Assembly: GCF_004522105.1 (NCBI RefSeq)
Contig: NZ_SPUJ01000002.1
Span: 124,001-188,000 of the forward strand
Direction of reading: 5' to 3'
From: Nocardioides sp. 1609
GTDB taxonomy: Bacteria > Actinomycetota > Actinomycetes > Propionibacteriales > Nocardioidaceae
DNA: 64,000 bases
Made by a program: the position numbers and the translations under genes. The notes beneath the pieces are model-generated. The model saw only the letters and a list, made by a program, of their open reading frames with translations. It was not told where the DNA came from and made no database searches. This document shows, piece after piece, positions 51,307 through 60,327 of this stretch (within the stretch, counting starts at the first letter, position 1; every line of letters starts with the position of its first letter).

Positions 51307-52335
51307 ATGGCGGTCAACGGCGTAGCGCGCTCGGCGTCGGTCAAGGACGTCGCCGCCACGGCCGGAGTGTCGCTCGGCACGGTCTCCAACGTCCTCAACC
51401 GACCCGACCGGGTCAGTGCGCCCACCCGTGCCAAGGTCGAGCAGGCGATGGCCGCGCTCGGGTTCGTGCGCAACGAGTCCGCGCGCCAGCTCCGTGCCGG
51501 CACGTCCCGCACGCTCGCCTACGTCGTCCTCGACGCCGGCAACCCGTTCTTCACCGACGTCGCCCAGGGCATGGAGACCGCGGCCGAGGACGAGGGGCTC
51601 TCGCTGGTGCTGTGCAACAGCGCCCAGCGCGCCGACCGCGAGGCGGCGCACCTCGACCTGTTCCAGCAGCAGCGGGTCCAGGGCCTGCTCGTCACGCCGG
51701 TCGACCCCGACTCCCCCACCCTCGACGCCGTGCGCGACCGGGGCACGCCGGTGGTGATCGTCGACCGCACGCGCGACGACGCGACCTTCTGCTCGGTCGC
51801 CGTCGACGACGTCCTCGGCGGGCGGCTCGCCCTCGAGCACCTCATCGACCGCGGGCACACCCGGGTCGCCTTCGTCGGCGGGCCGACGAGCCTGGGCCAG
51901 GTGCGCGACCGCCTCGAGGGCGCCCGGGCGGCCTGGGCCGACGCGGGACTCCCCGACGACGCCCTGCTCGCCGTCATCACCCCCACGCTCGACGTCGAGG
52001 CGGGCCGGCAGGCCGGCGAGCGGCTGGCCGGCCTGCCGGCGTCGCGCCGCCCCACGGCGGCGTTCTGCGCGAACGACATGACCGCCCTCGGCCTGCTCCA
52101 GCACGCGATCGGGAGCGGGGTCCGCGTGCCGGAGCACCTGGCGATCGTGGGCTACGACGACATCCAGTTCGCGGCCGCGGCCGCGGTGCCCCTCACCTCG
52201 GTGCGCCAGCCCCGCACCGAGCTCGGCCGCGCCGCGGCCGGCCTGGCGATCGCCGAGGCGACCGACCCCGACCACCGGCACCAGCAGGTGGTGTTCACCC
52301 CCGAGCTGGTCGCCCGCGAGTCCACCCGCGCCTGA
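51307..52335 (+). CDS. LacI family regulator of the rhamnose operon
   Basis: A 342-residue repressor: LacI HTH and hinge (SVKDVAATAGVSLGTVSNVLNRPDRVSAPTR, about 9-40) followed by a periplasmic-binding-protein-like effector domain (TLAYVVLDAGNPFFTDVAQG; YDDIQFAAAAAVPLTSVRQP). It is divergent from the rhamnose operon, the normal position of its cognate repressor. Rhamnose or rhamnulose is the likely inducer (inference). Confidence 0.9.
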   Translation: MAVNGVARSASVKDVAATAGVSLGTVSNVLNRPDRVSAPTRAKVEQAMAALGFVRNESARQLRAGTSRTLAYVVLDAGNPFFTDVAQGMETAAEDEGLSLVLCNSAQRADREAAHLDLFQQQRVQGLLVTPVDPDSPTLDAVRDRGTPVVIVDRTRDDATFCSVAVDDVLGGRLALEHLIDRGHTRVAFVGGPTSLGQVRDRLEGARAAWADAGLPDDALLAVITPTLDVEAGRQAGERLAGLPASRRPTAAFCANDMTALGLLQHAIGSGVRVPEHLAIVGYDDIQFAAAAAVPLTSVRQPRTELGRAAAGLAIAEATDPDHRHQQVVFTPELVARESTRA

Positions 52336-52341
52336 GCCCGG

Positions 52342-53793
52342 TCAGCGGGCCCGACGCGGGGCGAGCAGCGCCGCGACCGCGGCGATGCCGACGGCGGCGG
52401 CACCGGTGAGCAGGGCGGGGCCGACCGCGCCGTCGTACCCGGTGGGGCTGATCTGGCCGCCGTTGCCGAGGAAGACCGCGGTCAGCAGCGCGATCCCGAG
52501 CGCGACCCCGAACTCGCGGATCGTGGAGTTCGCCGAGCTGGCCATCGCGAAGTCGTCGTCGGGCAGTCCGTCCAGCACCATGGTTGCGCTCGGGGCGAAG
52601 GTCAGGCCCATCCCGACCCCGGCCAGGGCGAGCGGGACGAGGAACGCGCCGTAGTCGGCGCCGCTCTCGGTGACCACCGCGAACCACACCAGCGCCGTGG
52701 TCTGCAGGATAAGCCCCACCAGCAGCAGCGACCGCAGCCCGGTGCGGGCGGCCAGGGCGCCGGCGATCGGCGCGACCACCATCGGGGCGGCGGTCCACGG
52801 GAGCGTGCGCAGGCCGGCCTCGAGCGGGCTGTAGCCCTGCACGACCTGGAGGTACTGCGAGAGCAGGAAGACCGCGCCGAACATCCCCATCGTGAACGTC
52901 AGGCCGATCACGTTGGCCACCGAGAAGCCACGGGAGGCGAAGAGCCGCAGCGGGAGCACGGCGTACGAGCGACCGCGGGCCCAGACGACGTACGCCGGGA
53001 CCAGGATGACGGCCAGCAGCAACGGACCCAGCACGCCGACCGAGCCCCAGCCGTCGTCGTTGCCGTGCACGGTGCCCCACACACCGGCGAGGACCGCGGA
53101 GCCGATCAGCAGGGTGCCGACCGGGTCGAGGCGCTGCCAGGCGCCGCGCGAGTCGCGGACGGCCAGCACGAGCAGCGGGACCGCGACCAGGGCGACCGGC
53201 ACGTTGAGCCAGAAGATCGCCTGCCAGCTGATCCCCTCGACGACGGCGCCGCCGACGACCGGGCCGAGGGCGACACCGAGCCCCGAGACCCCGCCCCACA
53301 CCCCGATCGCGACCGGACGCATGGCCGCCGACACCGAGGAGGCGAGCAGGGTCAGCGACAGCGGCATGATCGCCGCGGCACCGAGGCCCTGGACGGCACG
53401 GGCAGCGATCAGCGCCTCCGCCGAGCCGCTCAGCGCGGCCGCGATCGAGGCCAGCGTGAACACCGCGATGCCGACGAGCATCACCCGGCGCCGACCGAGG
53501 CGGTCACCGAGGGTCGCGGCCGGGAGCATGAAGGTCGCGAAGGTCAGGGTGTAGGCGTTGAGGAACCACGACAGCTGCCCGACGCTCGCGTCGAGGTCGG
53601 CCCGGACGACCGGGAGTGCGCTGGTCATCACCAGGTTGTCCAGGGTGGCCATGAACATCGGCAGCGAGGCCGCCACGATCGCGAGCCACACCGGGACCCG
53701 GGAGTGGCGATCCGGCGGGCCGGCAGCGGGGTCCCGCTGCTCCGAGGTGGTGTCGAGGGCGGTCATGTCGGACTCCGCATCCGTAGAAGGCAT
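52342..53793 (-). CDS. MFS drug efflux transporter (DHA2 type)
   Basis: A 483-residue exporter with about 14 hydrophobic segments. It has LDNLVMTSALPVVRADL in helix 1, the loop motif GDRLGRRRVMLVG and ARAVQGLGAAAIMPLSLTLL. ATG 53793 overlaps the operator side of a divergent tetR; ATG 53766 is an alternative giving 474 residues. The 6-bp gap to the lacI stop is convergent. Likely repressed by the divergent TetR. Confidence 0.88.
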   Translation of the reverse strand: MPSTDAESDMTALDTTSEQRDPAAGPPDRHSRVPVWLAIVAASLPMFMATLDNLVMTSALPVVRADLDASVGQLSWFLNAYTLTFATFMLPAATLGDRLGRRRVMLVGIAVFTLASIAAALSGSAEALIAARAVQGLGAAAIMPLSLTLLASSVSAAMRPVAIGVWGGVSGLGVALGPVVGGAVVEGISWQAIFWLNVPVALVAVPLLVLAVRDSRGAWQRLDPVGTLLIGSAVLAGVWGTVHGNDDGWGSVGVLGPLLLAVILVPAYVVWARGRSYAVLPLRLFASRGFSVANVIGLTFTMGMFGAVFLLSQYLQVVQGYSPLEAGLRTLPWTAAPMVVAPIAGALAARTGLRSLLLVGLILQTTALVWFAVVTESGADYGAFLVPLALAGVGMGLTFAPSATMVLDGLPDDDFAMASSANSTIREFGVALGIALLTAVFLGNGGQISPTGYDGAVGPALLTGAAAVGIAAVAALLAPRRAR

Positions 53794-53820
53794 TGAATGA
53801 TTACTTACGACCGGACGTTA

Positions 53821-53838
53821 GGTAATCAACTGATAACC
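53821..53838. promoter_or_regulatory. TetR operator in the MFS/tetR divergent region
   Basis: GGTAATCAACTGATAACC is palindromic except for one pair, and covers the tetR -10 hexamer TAACCT (53834-53839). A third half site, TGATTAC, lies at 53798-53804 near the MFS start. Confidence 0.65.
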
Positions 53839-53846
53839 TGTCAAGC

Positions 53847-54464
53847 GTGACGACGAGATCCAGCGCCCCCGTCCCCCGGATGAGCGCCGAGGACCGCCGC
53901 GAGCTGGTCCTCGACGCCGCCACCCGCTCGTTCGCGCTCGGCGGCTACCACGGCACCAGCACCGACGCCGTCGCCAAGCAGGCCGGGGTGTCGCAGCCCT
54001 ACGTCGTCCGCATCTTCGGGACCAAGCTCGAGCTCTTCCTCGAGGTCTTCGAGCGCTCGATGGAGCGGATCGGCCGCGCCTTCTCCGACGTCCTCACCGC
54101 CGCGCCCTTCGACCCCGACAGCGACGACGACTGGGGGCGGCTCGGACTGGCCTACACCGACCTAATGGCCGACCGCGACCTGCTCATGGTGATGATGCAC
54201 GGGTTCGCGGCCGGGGGGATCGACCAGATCGCCGAGAGCAGCCGCGCGTGCATGGGCGCGGTCGTGGCGATGCTGCGCGACGCCGGCGGCAGCGAGGAGC
54301 GGATCCGCGACTTCGTCGCCCAGGGGATGCTGATGAACGTGCTGCTCTCGATGCGCGCGCCGGAGCACGTCGACGAGGAGGGGCCCGGACGCGCGGTCGC
54401 CCCGTTCACAGTCTGCGCCTTCGGTGAGGCGCTGCCGTTCGTGACCGGCACCGCCCCGGCGTAG
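53847..54464 (+). CDS. TetR family regulator
   Basis: A 205-residue TetR protein with HTH TSTDAVAKQAGVSQPYVVRIFGTKLELFLEVFE (about 42-75). GTG 53847 follows TAACCT by seven bases (leaderless). It is divergent from the MFS exporter, its likely target, and also lies upstream of icmF, whose own operator-like repeats have a different sequence. Confidence 0.87.
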   Translation: MTTRSSAPVPRMSAEDRRELVLDAATRSFALGGYHGTSTDAVAKQAGVSQPYVVRIFGTKLELFLEVFERSMERIGRAFSDVLTAAPFDPDSDDDWGRLGLAYTDLMADRDLLMVMMHGFAAGGIDQIAESSRACMGAVVAMLRDAGGSEERIRDFVAQGMLMNVLLSMRAPEHVDEEGPGRAVAPFTVCAFGEALPFVTGTAPA

Positions 54465-54511
54465 GAGGACCGGGGGCGCACGGGGTCGTCCGGTCCCGGT
54501 CGACGTCTGGT

Positions 54512-54556
54512 AACTGGTAGGACTTCCTAGTAATCTGGTGTGGCGTCCTACCAGTT
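54512..54556. promoter_or_regulatory. icmF promoter with paired operator repeats
   Basis: AACTGGTAGGAC (54512-54523) and GTCCTACCAGTT (54545-54556) form a perfect 12-bp inverted repeat around the -10 candidate TAATCT (54531-54536). A nested palindrome TAGGACTTCCTA is at 54518-54529. The three GGTAGGAC-like half sites suggest dimeric repressor binding, possibly with DNA looping or a TetR of the propionate/branched-chain type. Confidence 0.65.
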
Positions 54557-54587
54557 CGCCCCGCCGCGCCGCCTCCTGGGAGCCACC

Positions 54588-57500
54588 GTGCCCGACCGCC
54601 CCGCTCTTCACGTGCCGCAGAACCCCGTCCGGCTCGTCACCGCCAGCAGCCTCTTCGACGGCCACGACGCCTCGATCAACATCATGCGGCGGATCTTCCA
54701 GAGCCAGGGGTGCGAGGTGATCCACCTCGGCCACAACCGCTCCGTGCAGGAGGTCGTCGACGCCGCGCTCGAGGAGGACGTCCAGGGCGTCGCGGTCTCG
54801 TCGTACCAGGGCGGGCACATCGAGTACTTCGAGTACCTCGTGGAGTCGCTGCGCGCCCAGGGCGCCGACCACGTGAAGGTCGTCGGTGGCGGCGGCGGCG
54901 TCATCGTCCACGACGAGATCCAGCGGCTGCGCGCCTCGGGCGTGACCATCTTCTCCCCCGAGGACGGCCAGCGGATGGGCCTGGTCGGGATGATCAACTC
55001 CGTCGTCGCCGACTGCGACAGCGACCTCTGGGAGACCAAGCAGGTCACCGCCGAGCAGGTGCTCAGCGGCGACCGGTTCGCCGTGGCCCGGGCGATCACC
55101 GGCGCCGAGCTCGGCCGCCTCGACGGCGAGGTGCTGGACGCCGTCCGCGCCGCCGCGGCCCGACACCCCGCGCCCGTGCTCGGCATCACCGGCACCGGCG
55201 GCTCGGGCAAGTCGTCGCTCACCGACGAGCTCGTGCGCCGCTTCCGCGTCGACCAGCAGGACAAGCTGCGGGTGGCCGTCGTCGCCATCGACCCGACCCG
55301 GCGCAAGGGCGGCGGAGCACTGCTCGGCGACCGGATCCGGATGAACTCCCTCGACGGCGACCGCGTCTACTTCCGCTCCCTCGCCACCCGGGGCGCGCAC
55401 GAGCTGCCCGACCACCTGCCCGACGTCATCGACGTCCTCAAGGCCGCCGGCTTCGACCTCGTCGTCGTCGAGACCCCCGGCATCGGTCAGGGCGACGCCG
55501 CCATCGTGCCGTTCGTCGACACCTCGATGTACGTCATGACGCCGGAGTTCGGCGCCGCCTCGCAGCTGGAGAAGATCGACATGCTCGACTTCGCCGACGT
55601 CGTGGCGATCAACAAGTTCGAGCGCCGCGGCGCCGCCGACGCCCTGCGCGACGTCGGCCGCCAGCTGGTCCGCAACCGCGAGGCCTTCGGCCAGCAGCCC
55701 GCCGACATGCCGGTCTACGGCACCTCGGCCGCGCGGTTCAACGACGACGGCGTCACCTCGCTCTACCAGCACCTGCGCGGTCTCCTGGCCGAGCAGGGCC
55801 TGCCGGTCGCCGACGGCACCCTCGCGGTCGTCGACACCAAGACGTCGTCCGCGATCAAGCAGGTCATCCCGGGCGAGAGGATCCGGTACCTCTCCGAGAT
55901 CACCGAGACCGTGCGCGGCTACCACCGGCGCACCGACGAGCTGGCCGAGGCGGCCCGCCGGGTGCAGCGCCTGGCCGCGGTGGCCGAGGAGCTGAGCGAC
56001 CGCGAGGAGGTCGACCGGCTGCTCGAGTCGGCGCGCGAGGCCCTGCCCCGCGAGGTGCGCGACCAGATCGACGGCTGGTCCTCGGTGGTCGAGGCCTACT
56101 CCGGCGACGAGCAGGTCGTCGTCGTCCGCGACAAGGAGATCCACACCCAGCTGGTGCGGGAGTCGCTCTCGGGCAACAAGATCCGCCGGGTCGCGCTGCC
56201 GACGTACACCGACCACGGCGAGCTGGTGCGGTTCTGGCGCCGGGAGAACCTGCCGGGCCTGTTCCCCTACACGGCCGGCGTGTTCCAGTTCAAGCGCGAC
56301 GGCGAGGACCCCGCCCGGATGTTCGCCGGCGAGGGCGACCCCGCGCGCACCAACCGCCGCTTCAAGATCCTCAGCGCCGACGGCGACGCGAAGCGACTCT
56401 CGACGGCGTTCGACTCGGTGACGCTCTACGGGCGCGACCCCGACGAGCGGCCCGACATCTACGGCAAGGTCGGCACGTCCGGCGTCAGCGTCGCGACGCT
56501 CGACGACATGAAGGTGCTCTACGGCGGCTTCGACCTGGTGGCGCCGTCCACGAGCGTCTCGATGACGATCAACGGCCCGGCCCCGACCGTGCTGGCGTTC
56601 TTCCTCAACACCGTGATCGACCAGCAGGTCGACGCGTTCCGGGAGCGCGAGAGCCGCGAGCCGTCCGAGGAGGAGCGCGCGATGCTCGCCGCGCACGCCG
56701 TCGCGAACGTCCGCGGCACCGTGCAGGCCGACATCCTCAAGGAGGACCAGGGCCAGAACACCTGCCTGTTCTCCACCGAGTTCTCGTTGCGGATGATGGC
56801 CGACATCCAGGAGTGGTTCATCCAGAACAAGGTGCGCAACTTCTACTCGGTCTCGATCTCCGGCTACCACATCGCCGAGGCCGGGGCGAACCCCATCAGC
56901 CAGCTCGCCTTCACCCTGGCCAACGGCTTCACCTACGTCGAGTCCTACCTCGCTCGCGGCCTCGACATCGACGACTTCGCGCCCAACCTGTCGTTCTTCT
57001 TCTCCAACGGCATGGACCCGGAGTACTCCGTGATCGGCCGCGTCGCGCGCCGCATCTGGGCCGTCGCGATGCGTGACAAGTACGGCGCCAACGACCGCTC
57101 GCAGAAGCTGAAGTACCACGTGCAGACCTCGGGCCGCTCGCTGCACGCGCAGGAGATGGACTTCAACGACATCCGCACCACGCTGCAGGCGCTGATCGCG
57201 ATCTACGACAACGCCAACTCGCTGCACACCAACGCCTACGACGAGGCCGTGACGACGCCGTCGGAGGAGTCGGTGCGCCGCGCGCTCGCGATCCAGCTGA
57301 TCATCAACCGCGAGTGGGGGATGGCCATGAACGAGAACCCGCTGCAGGGCTCGTTCATCATCGAGGAGCTCACCGACCTCGTGGAGGCCGCGGTGCTGAA
57401 GGAGTTCGACGCGATCAACGAGCGCGGCGGCGTGCTCGGCGCGATGGAGACCGGCTACCAGCGCGGCCGGATCCAGGACGAGTCGATGCTCTACGAGCAC

Positions 57501-57815
57501 CGCAAGCACGACGGCTCGCTCCCAATCGTCGGCGTCAACACCTTCCGCAAGCCGGCCGGCGACGGCGGCACCCCGACCCACGTCGAGCTGGCCCGCGCCA
57601 CCGACACCGAGAAGCAGTCGCAGCTCGACGGCGTCCGCTCCTTCCAGGAGGCCCACACCCAGGAGGCCGCCGCCGCGCTGGCCCGCCTCAAGGAGGCCGC
57701 GACCACCGACGAGAACGTGTTCGCCGTCCTGATGGACGCCGCCCGCGTCTGCACCCTCGGCCAGGTCACCGACGCCTTCTTCGAGGTCGGCGGCCAGTAC
57801 CGGCGCAACGTCTGA
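54588..57815 (+). CDS. icmF: fused isobutyryl-CoA mutase (IcmF)
   Basis: 1075 residues from GTG 54588. An N-terminal B12-binding domain (about 15-150; DGHDASINIMRR carries the Asp-x-His base motif, then VVGGGGGVI) is followed by a MeaB-like G-protein chaperone with P-loop GITGTGGSGKSS (about 200). The C-terminal TIM-barrel mutase domain (about 520-1075) includes DPARTNRRFKILS and SVSISGYHIAEAGANP. It interconverts isobutyryl-CoA and butyryl-CoA using adenosylcobalamin, with GTPase-assisted cofactor loading. GTG 54588 is preferred over GTG 54540 because GGGAG lies upstream of it and an operator arm would otherwise be inside the gene. Confidence 0.93.
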   Translation: MPDRPALHVPQNPVRLVTASSLFDGHDASINIMRRIFQSQGCEVIHLGHNRSVQEVVDAALEEDVQGVAVSSYQGGHIEYFEYLVESLRAQGADHVKVVGGGGGVIVHDEIQRLRASGVTIFSPEDGQRMGLVGMINSVVADCDSDLWETKQVTAEQVLSGDRFAVARAITGAELGRLDGEVLDAVRAAAARHPAPVLGITGTGGSGKSSLTDELVRRFRVDQQDKLRVAVVAIDPTRRKGGGALLGDRIRMNSLDGDRVYFRSLATRGAHELPDHLPDVIDVLKAAGFDLVVVETPGIGQGDAAIVPFVDTSMYVMTPEFGAASQLEKIDMLDFADVVAINKFERRGAADALRDVGRQLVRNREAFGQQPADMPVYGTSAARFNDDGVTSLYQHLRGLLAEQGLPVADGTLAVVDTKTSSAIKQVIPGERIRYLSEITETVRGYHRRTDELAEAARRVQRLAAVAEELSDREEVDRLLESAREALPREVRDQIDGWSSVVEAYSGDEQVVVVRDKEIHTQLVRESLSGNKIRRVALPTYTDHGELVRFWRRENLPGLFPYTAGVFQFKRDGEDPARMFAGEGDPARTNRRFKILSADGDAKRLSTAFDSVTLYGRDPDERPDIYGKVGTSGVSVATLDDMKVLYGGFDLVAPSTSVSMTINGPAPTVLAFFLNTVIDQQVDAFRERESREPSEEERAMLAAHAVANVRGTVQADILKEDQGQNTCLFSTEFSLRMMADIQEWFIQNKVRNFYSVSISGYHIAEAGANPISQLAFTLANGFTYVESYLARGLDIDDFAPNLSFFFSNGMDPEYSVIGRVARRIWAVAMRDKYGANDRSQKLKYHVQTSGRSLHAQEMDFNDIRTTLQALIAIYDNANSLHTNAYDEAVTTPSEESVRRALAIQLIINREWGMAMNENPLQGSFIIEELTDLVEAAVLKEFDAINERGGVLGAMETGYQRGRIQDESMLYEHRKHDGSLPIVGVNTFRKPAGDGGTPTHVELARATDTEKQSQLDGVRSFQEAHTQEAAAALARLKEAATTDENVFAVLMDAARVCTLGQVTDAFFEVGGQYRRNV

Positions 57816-57969
57816 GCGCGGAGCGGCCGGAGCGCAGCGACGGACGAGCGACGCGTCGCGAAACCCGGGTGGGCCGGTGAACCGGACCGGACCGGACGGG
57901 ACCGCCCCGACACGCGACGCCTTCACGAGTAGGCGCACGGACGGCCACCACGGGCCCTACGGTGGGCGC

Positions 57970-58314
57970 ATGACCTCCGCCCGGCGTCACCGTGCCCTGC
58001 TGCGTCCGTCCCTCCTCGTGGGGGCGGCCGCCCTCGTCCTCGCGGGCTGCTCGGGCGAGGTGTCGGTCGGCTCCGGCACGCCGAGCGTCGACCAGGCCGA
58101 CGTCGAGGCCAAGATCAGCGAGGAGCTCGAGGCGCAGGTCGGCCAGGCGCCGGACGCCGTCGACTGCCCGGGTGACCTGAAGGGCGAGGTCGACGAGACG
58201 ATGGAGTGCGTGCTCACCGCCGGCGCGGACGAGGTCGGGGTGACGGTCACGGTCACCGAGGTCGACGGCACCGACGTCGGCTTCGACATCCAGGTCGACG
58301 ACGAGGTGATGTGA
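57970..58314 (+). CDS. DUF4333 lipoprotein
   Basis: A 114-residue lipoprotein with signal peptide and lipobox LAGCSG (about 28), then a DUF4333-like domain with two cysteines (VDCPGD and MECVL) likely forming a disulfide. Such proteins are common actinobacterial envelope components of unknown role. TACGGT six bases before ATG 57970 indicates a leaderless start. Its stop overlaps the next gene (GTGA). Confidence 0.82.
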   Translation: MTSARRHRALLRPSLLVGAAALVLAGCSGEVSVGSGTPSVDQADVEAKISEELEAQVGQAPDAVDCPGDLKGEVDETMECVLTAGADEVGVTVTVTEVDGTDVGFDIQVDDEVM

Positions 58315-59066
58315 GCGTCGACGACCTCGGCGCCGTCGTCCCGCTGACCGGGATCGCCCGCCGCGTCGTCTCCCTGGTGCCGTCGCTGACCGAGGCCCTG
58401 GTCTCGGTCGAGCCGGACGCCGTGGTCGGCGCGACCGACTGGTGCACCCATCCCGGGGACCTCGACGTCACGCGGGTCCGCGGCACCAAGAACCCGGACC
58501 TGGCGGCGATCCGCGCGCTGGCGCCCGACGTCGTGGTCACCAACAAGGAGGAGAACCGCGAGCTCGACGTACGACGCCTGCGGGAGTCCGGGGTCGTCGT
58601 CTGGGTGACCGACATCGAGACGGTCCCGCAGGCGGTCGCGTCGATGGAGCGGCTGCTCGCCGCCCTCGGCTGGACGACGCCTTCCTGGCTCGCCGAGTCG
58701 CGCGAGCTGTGGTGCGGCCCGCTGCCCCCGGTCACCCGCACCGTCGCCGTCCCCATCTGGCGGGACCCGTGGATGGTGGTCGGCGCCCCGACGTTCACCA
58801 CCGACCTGCTCCGCCGGCTCGGCTGGGCGAACGTGTACGCCGACCCCGCGTCGTCCCGCGCGGCGACCGGCCGCTACCCCGCCGTCGACCTCGCCGACCT
58901 CGACGCCGCCGGCGCCGACGTCGTCCTGCTGCCCGACGAGCCCTACGTGTTCACCGCCGACGACGGCCCGGAGGCCTTCACCCGGACGCCGACCGAGCTC
59001 GTCTCCGGTCGGCTGATCACCTGGTACGGCCCCTCCCTCGTCGAGGCCGCGGCCCTCCGCGCCTGA
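58311..59066 (+). CDS. cytosolic helical-backbone metal/corrinoid receptor-like protein
   Basis: 251 residues of the TroA/BtuF-like fold (RVVSLVPSLTEALVSVEPDAVVGATDWCTHP; VRGTKNPDLAAIRALAPDVVV; WRDPWMVVGAPTFTTDLLRRLGWANVY). Unlike transport binding proteins it has no signal peptide or lipobox. GTG 58311 overlaps the DUF4333 stop by four bases, so both are co-translated. Family members are annotated 'cobalamin-binding protein'; a role in corrinoid handling near IcmF is attractive but unproven. Confidence 0.78.
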   Translation: MSVDDLGAVVPLTGIARRVVSLVPSLTEALVSVEPDAVVGATDWCTHPGDLDVTRVRGTKNPDLAAIRALAPDVVVTNKEENRELDVRRLRESGVVVWVTDIETVPQAVASMERLLAALGWTTPSWLAESRELWCGPLPPVTRTVAVPIWRDPWMVVGAPTFTTDLLRRLGWANVYADPASSRAATGRYPAVDLADLDAAGADVVLLPDEPYVFTADDGPEAFTRTPTELVSGRLITWYGPSLVEAAALRA

Positions 59067-59108
59067 CGCCGCCGTCGCCAGCCCGGCGGGGGCGGACGCC
59101 CGTCTCGA

Positions 59109-59171
59109 GGTAGTCCCGGACGATCGGCCCCATTTTTCGCGCTGACGTGGGGCCGATCGTCCGGGACTACC
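59109..59171. repeat. 63-bp hairpin repeat, copy 2
   Basis: Arms identical to copy 1, loop TTTTTCGCGCTGACG (59133-59147). It sits between convergent genes, 18 bp beyond the end of the Vsr-like gene. Confidence 0.95.
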
Positions 59172-59188
59172 CCCGCTCCGGGCCGATC

Positions 59189-60250
59189 TCATCCCCGCCG
59201 GTGCCGGAGCAGGCGAAGGCGCTGGTCCTCGCTGAGCGCGCGGCGCCGGGCCACGGTGTCGGTCGGGGTCCACCACCCGGGTTGCTCGACCGTCCAGGTC
59301 CGATCCGCCACGGAGTGGCGCGCAGCCCGGCGGTAGGCGTCGTCCAGCCGAGCGATGAAGGCGTCCGGAGCCCGGGTGTCCGGAGCCGTCATGACGACTC
59401 CCTCGAGGTCGTGGTGCCGCAGGAGGCCCTCGCGACGCAGGTCCGTGTCACGCTGGGCGCGGCCGAGGTGGAGCTCGCCGTCGTAGTCGCCGAAGACACC
59501 GTGGACCGGGTCGAGGAGGTCCGGGGTCGCGATGTGGTGCCCCTCGAGGTCGAAGAGCGGCCGGTTGCACGTCGGACGCGGTTTCTCGGCCTGGACGACC
59601 CAGATGTCGCGCATCGCGCCCTCCTGCGGTGACCAGCTGTTCTCGTCGGAGCCGGCGAGGGCGTCGCGGGCCTGCTGGATCCCGGTCCATCCCCGCTGCC
59701 CGGCAAGGAAGACAGCCATCTCCTCCCGCGAGACCAGGTCGTGGAACATCGCCTTCTCGAGATCGACCATGGCACGGCGGCGGGTCGCCTGGTACCTCAT
59801 GACGAAGGACGAGGCGAAGCGCGGATCGGTGACCGGGACGCCGTCGACCCACCGGACCAGCCGCGGGTCCAGGCCCTCGCCGCTGACGGCGATCCCGGAC
59901 TGGGGGCGGATGTCGTGGGTCGACACACACAGGTCGACGGGCAGCCGGGTGCCGCTCGCGTCGTCGCCGTCGAACCAGAGCGCACCGCACCACCGGAGGG
60001 CGGCCCACCCCGTGACCGCACCACACCACGGGACGACGGCCGAGGCCTCGACGATCCGCTGGTCGACGTCGTTGCCGTCGACGTGGCTCGGCACGTAGTA
60101 CCCGTGGCTGGTCCGCCGCCACTTCCTCCCCCGAGCCTGCTGTCGTGTCGGTCCCCCACCACCTCGCGACACCGGGAGCACGAGACCGGCCCGCAGCGGG
60201 GTCCGCGCGGACAACCTGATGAGGCGCAGCGACCTGTCGATCTCGACCAT
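59189..60250 (-). CDS. DUF559/Vsr-like endonuclease-fold protein, unknown role
   Basis: 353 residues. The N-terminal half (winged-helix-like; GYYVPSHVDGNDVDQRI, then TGWAALRWCGALWFDG) resembles the AbiEi-type proteins common in actinobacteria. The C-terminal part has ATPDLLDPVHGVFGDYDGELHLGR and LRREGLLRHHDLEGVVM, the layout of a PD-(D/E)XK/Vsr nuclease core with Asp in PDLL and DYDG in place of the usual EYDG. No cognate toxin gene is adjacent. Two identical 63-bp hairpin repeats flank it. ATG 60250 is chosen as first start; GTG codons just upstream are possible. Confidence 0.65.
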   Translation of the reverse strand: MVEIDRSLRLIRLSARTPLRAGLVLPVSRGGGGPTRQQARGRKWRRTSHGYYVPSHVDGNDVDQRIVEASAVVPWCGAVTGWAALRWCGALWFDGDDASGTRLPVDLCVSTHDIRPQSGIAVSGEGLDPRLVRWVDGVPVTDPRFASSFVMRYQATRRRAMVDLEKAMFHDLVSREEMAVFLAGQRGWTGIQQARDALAGSDENSWSPQEGAMRDIWVVQAEKPRPTCNRPLFDLEGHHIATPDLLDPVHGVFGDYDGELHLGRAQRDTDLRREGLLRHHDLEGVVMTAPDTRAPDAFIARLDDAYRRAARHSVADRTWTVEQPGWWTPTDTVARRRALSEDQRLRLLRHRRG

Positions 60251-60327
60251 GACGACGAGGGTGCACCTCGACCCCGCCGTCCGGGTCTCGTTCTCCACAG
60301 GCGCGACGGGCCGGGGACCCGGGACCC

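Noticed and set aside
54540..54587. extended icmF start at GTG 54540
   Set aside because: It would place an operator arm inside the coding region and lacks an RBS; GTG 54588 has GGGAG upstream and begins family-like sequence.
53847..57815. tetR-icmF as a single operon
   Set aside because: A promoter with operator repeats and a separate -10 lies between them, and tetR is better explained as the regulator of the divergent MFS gene.
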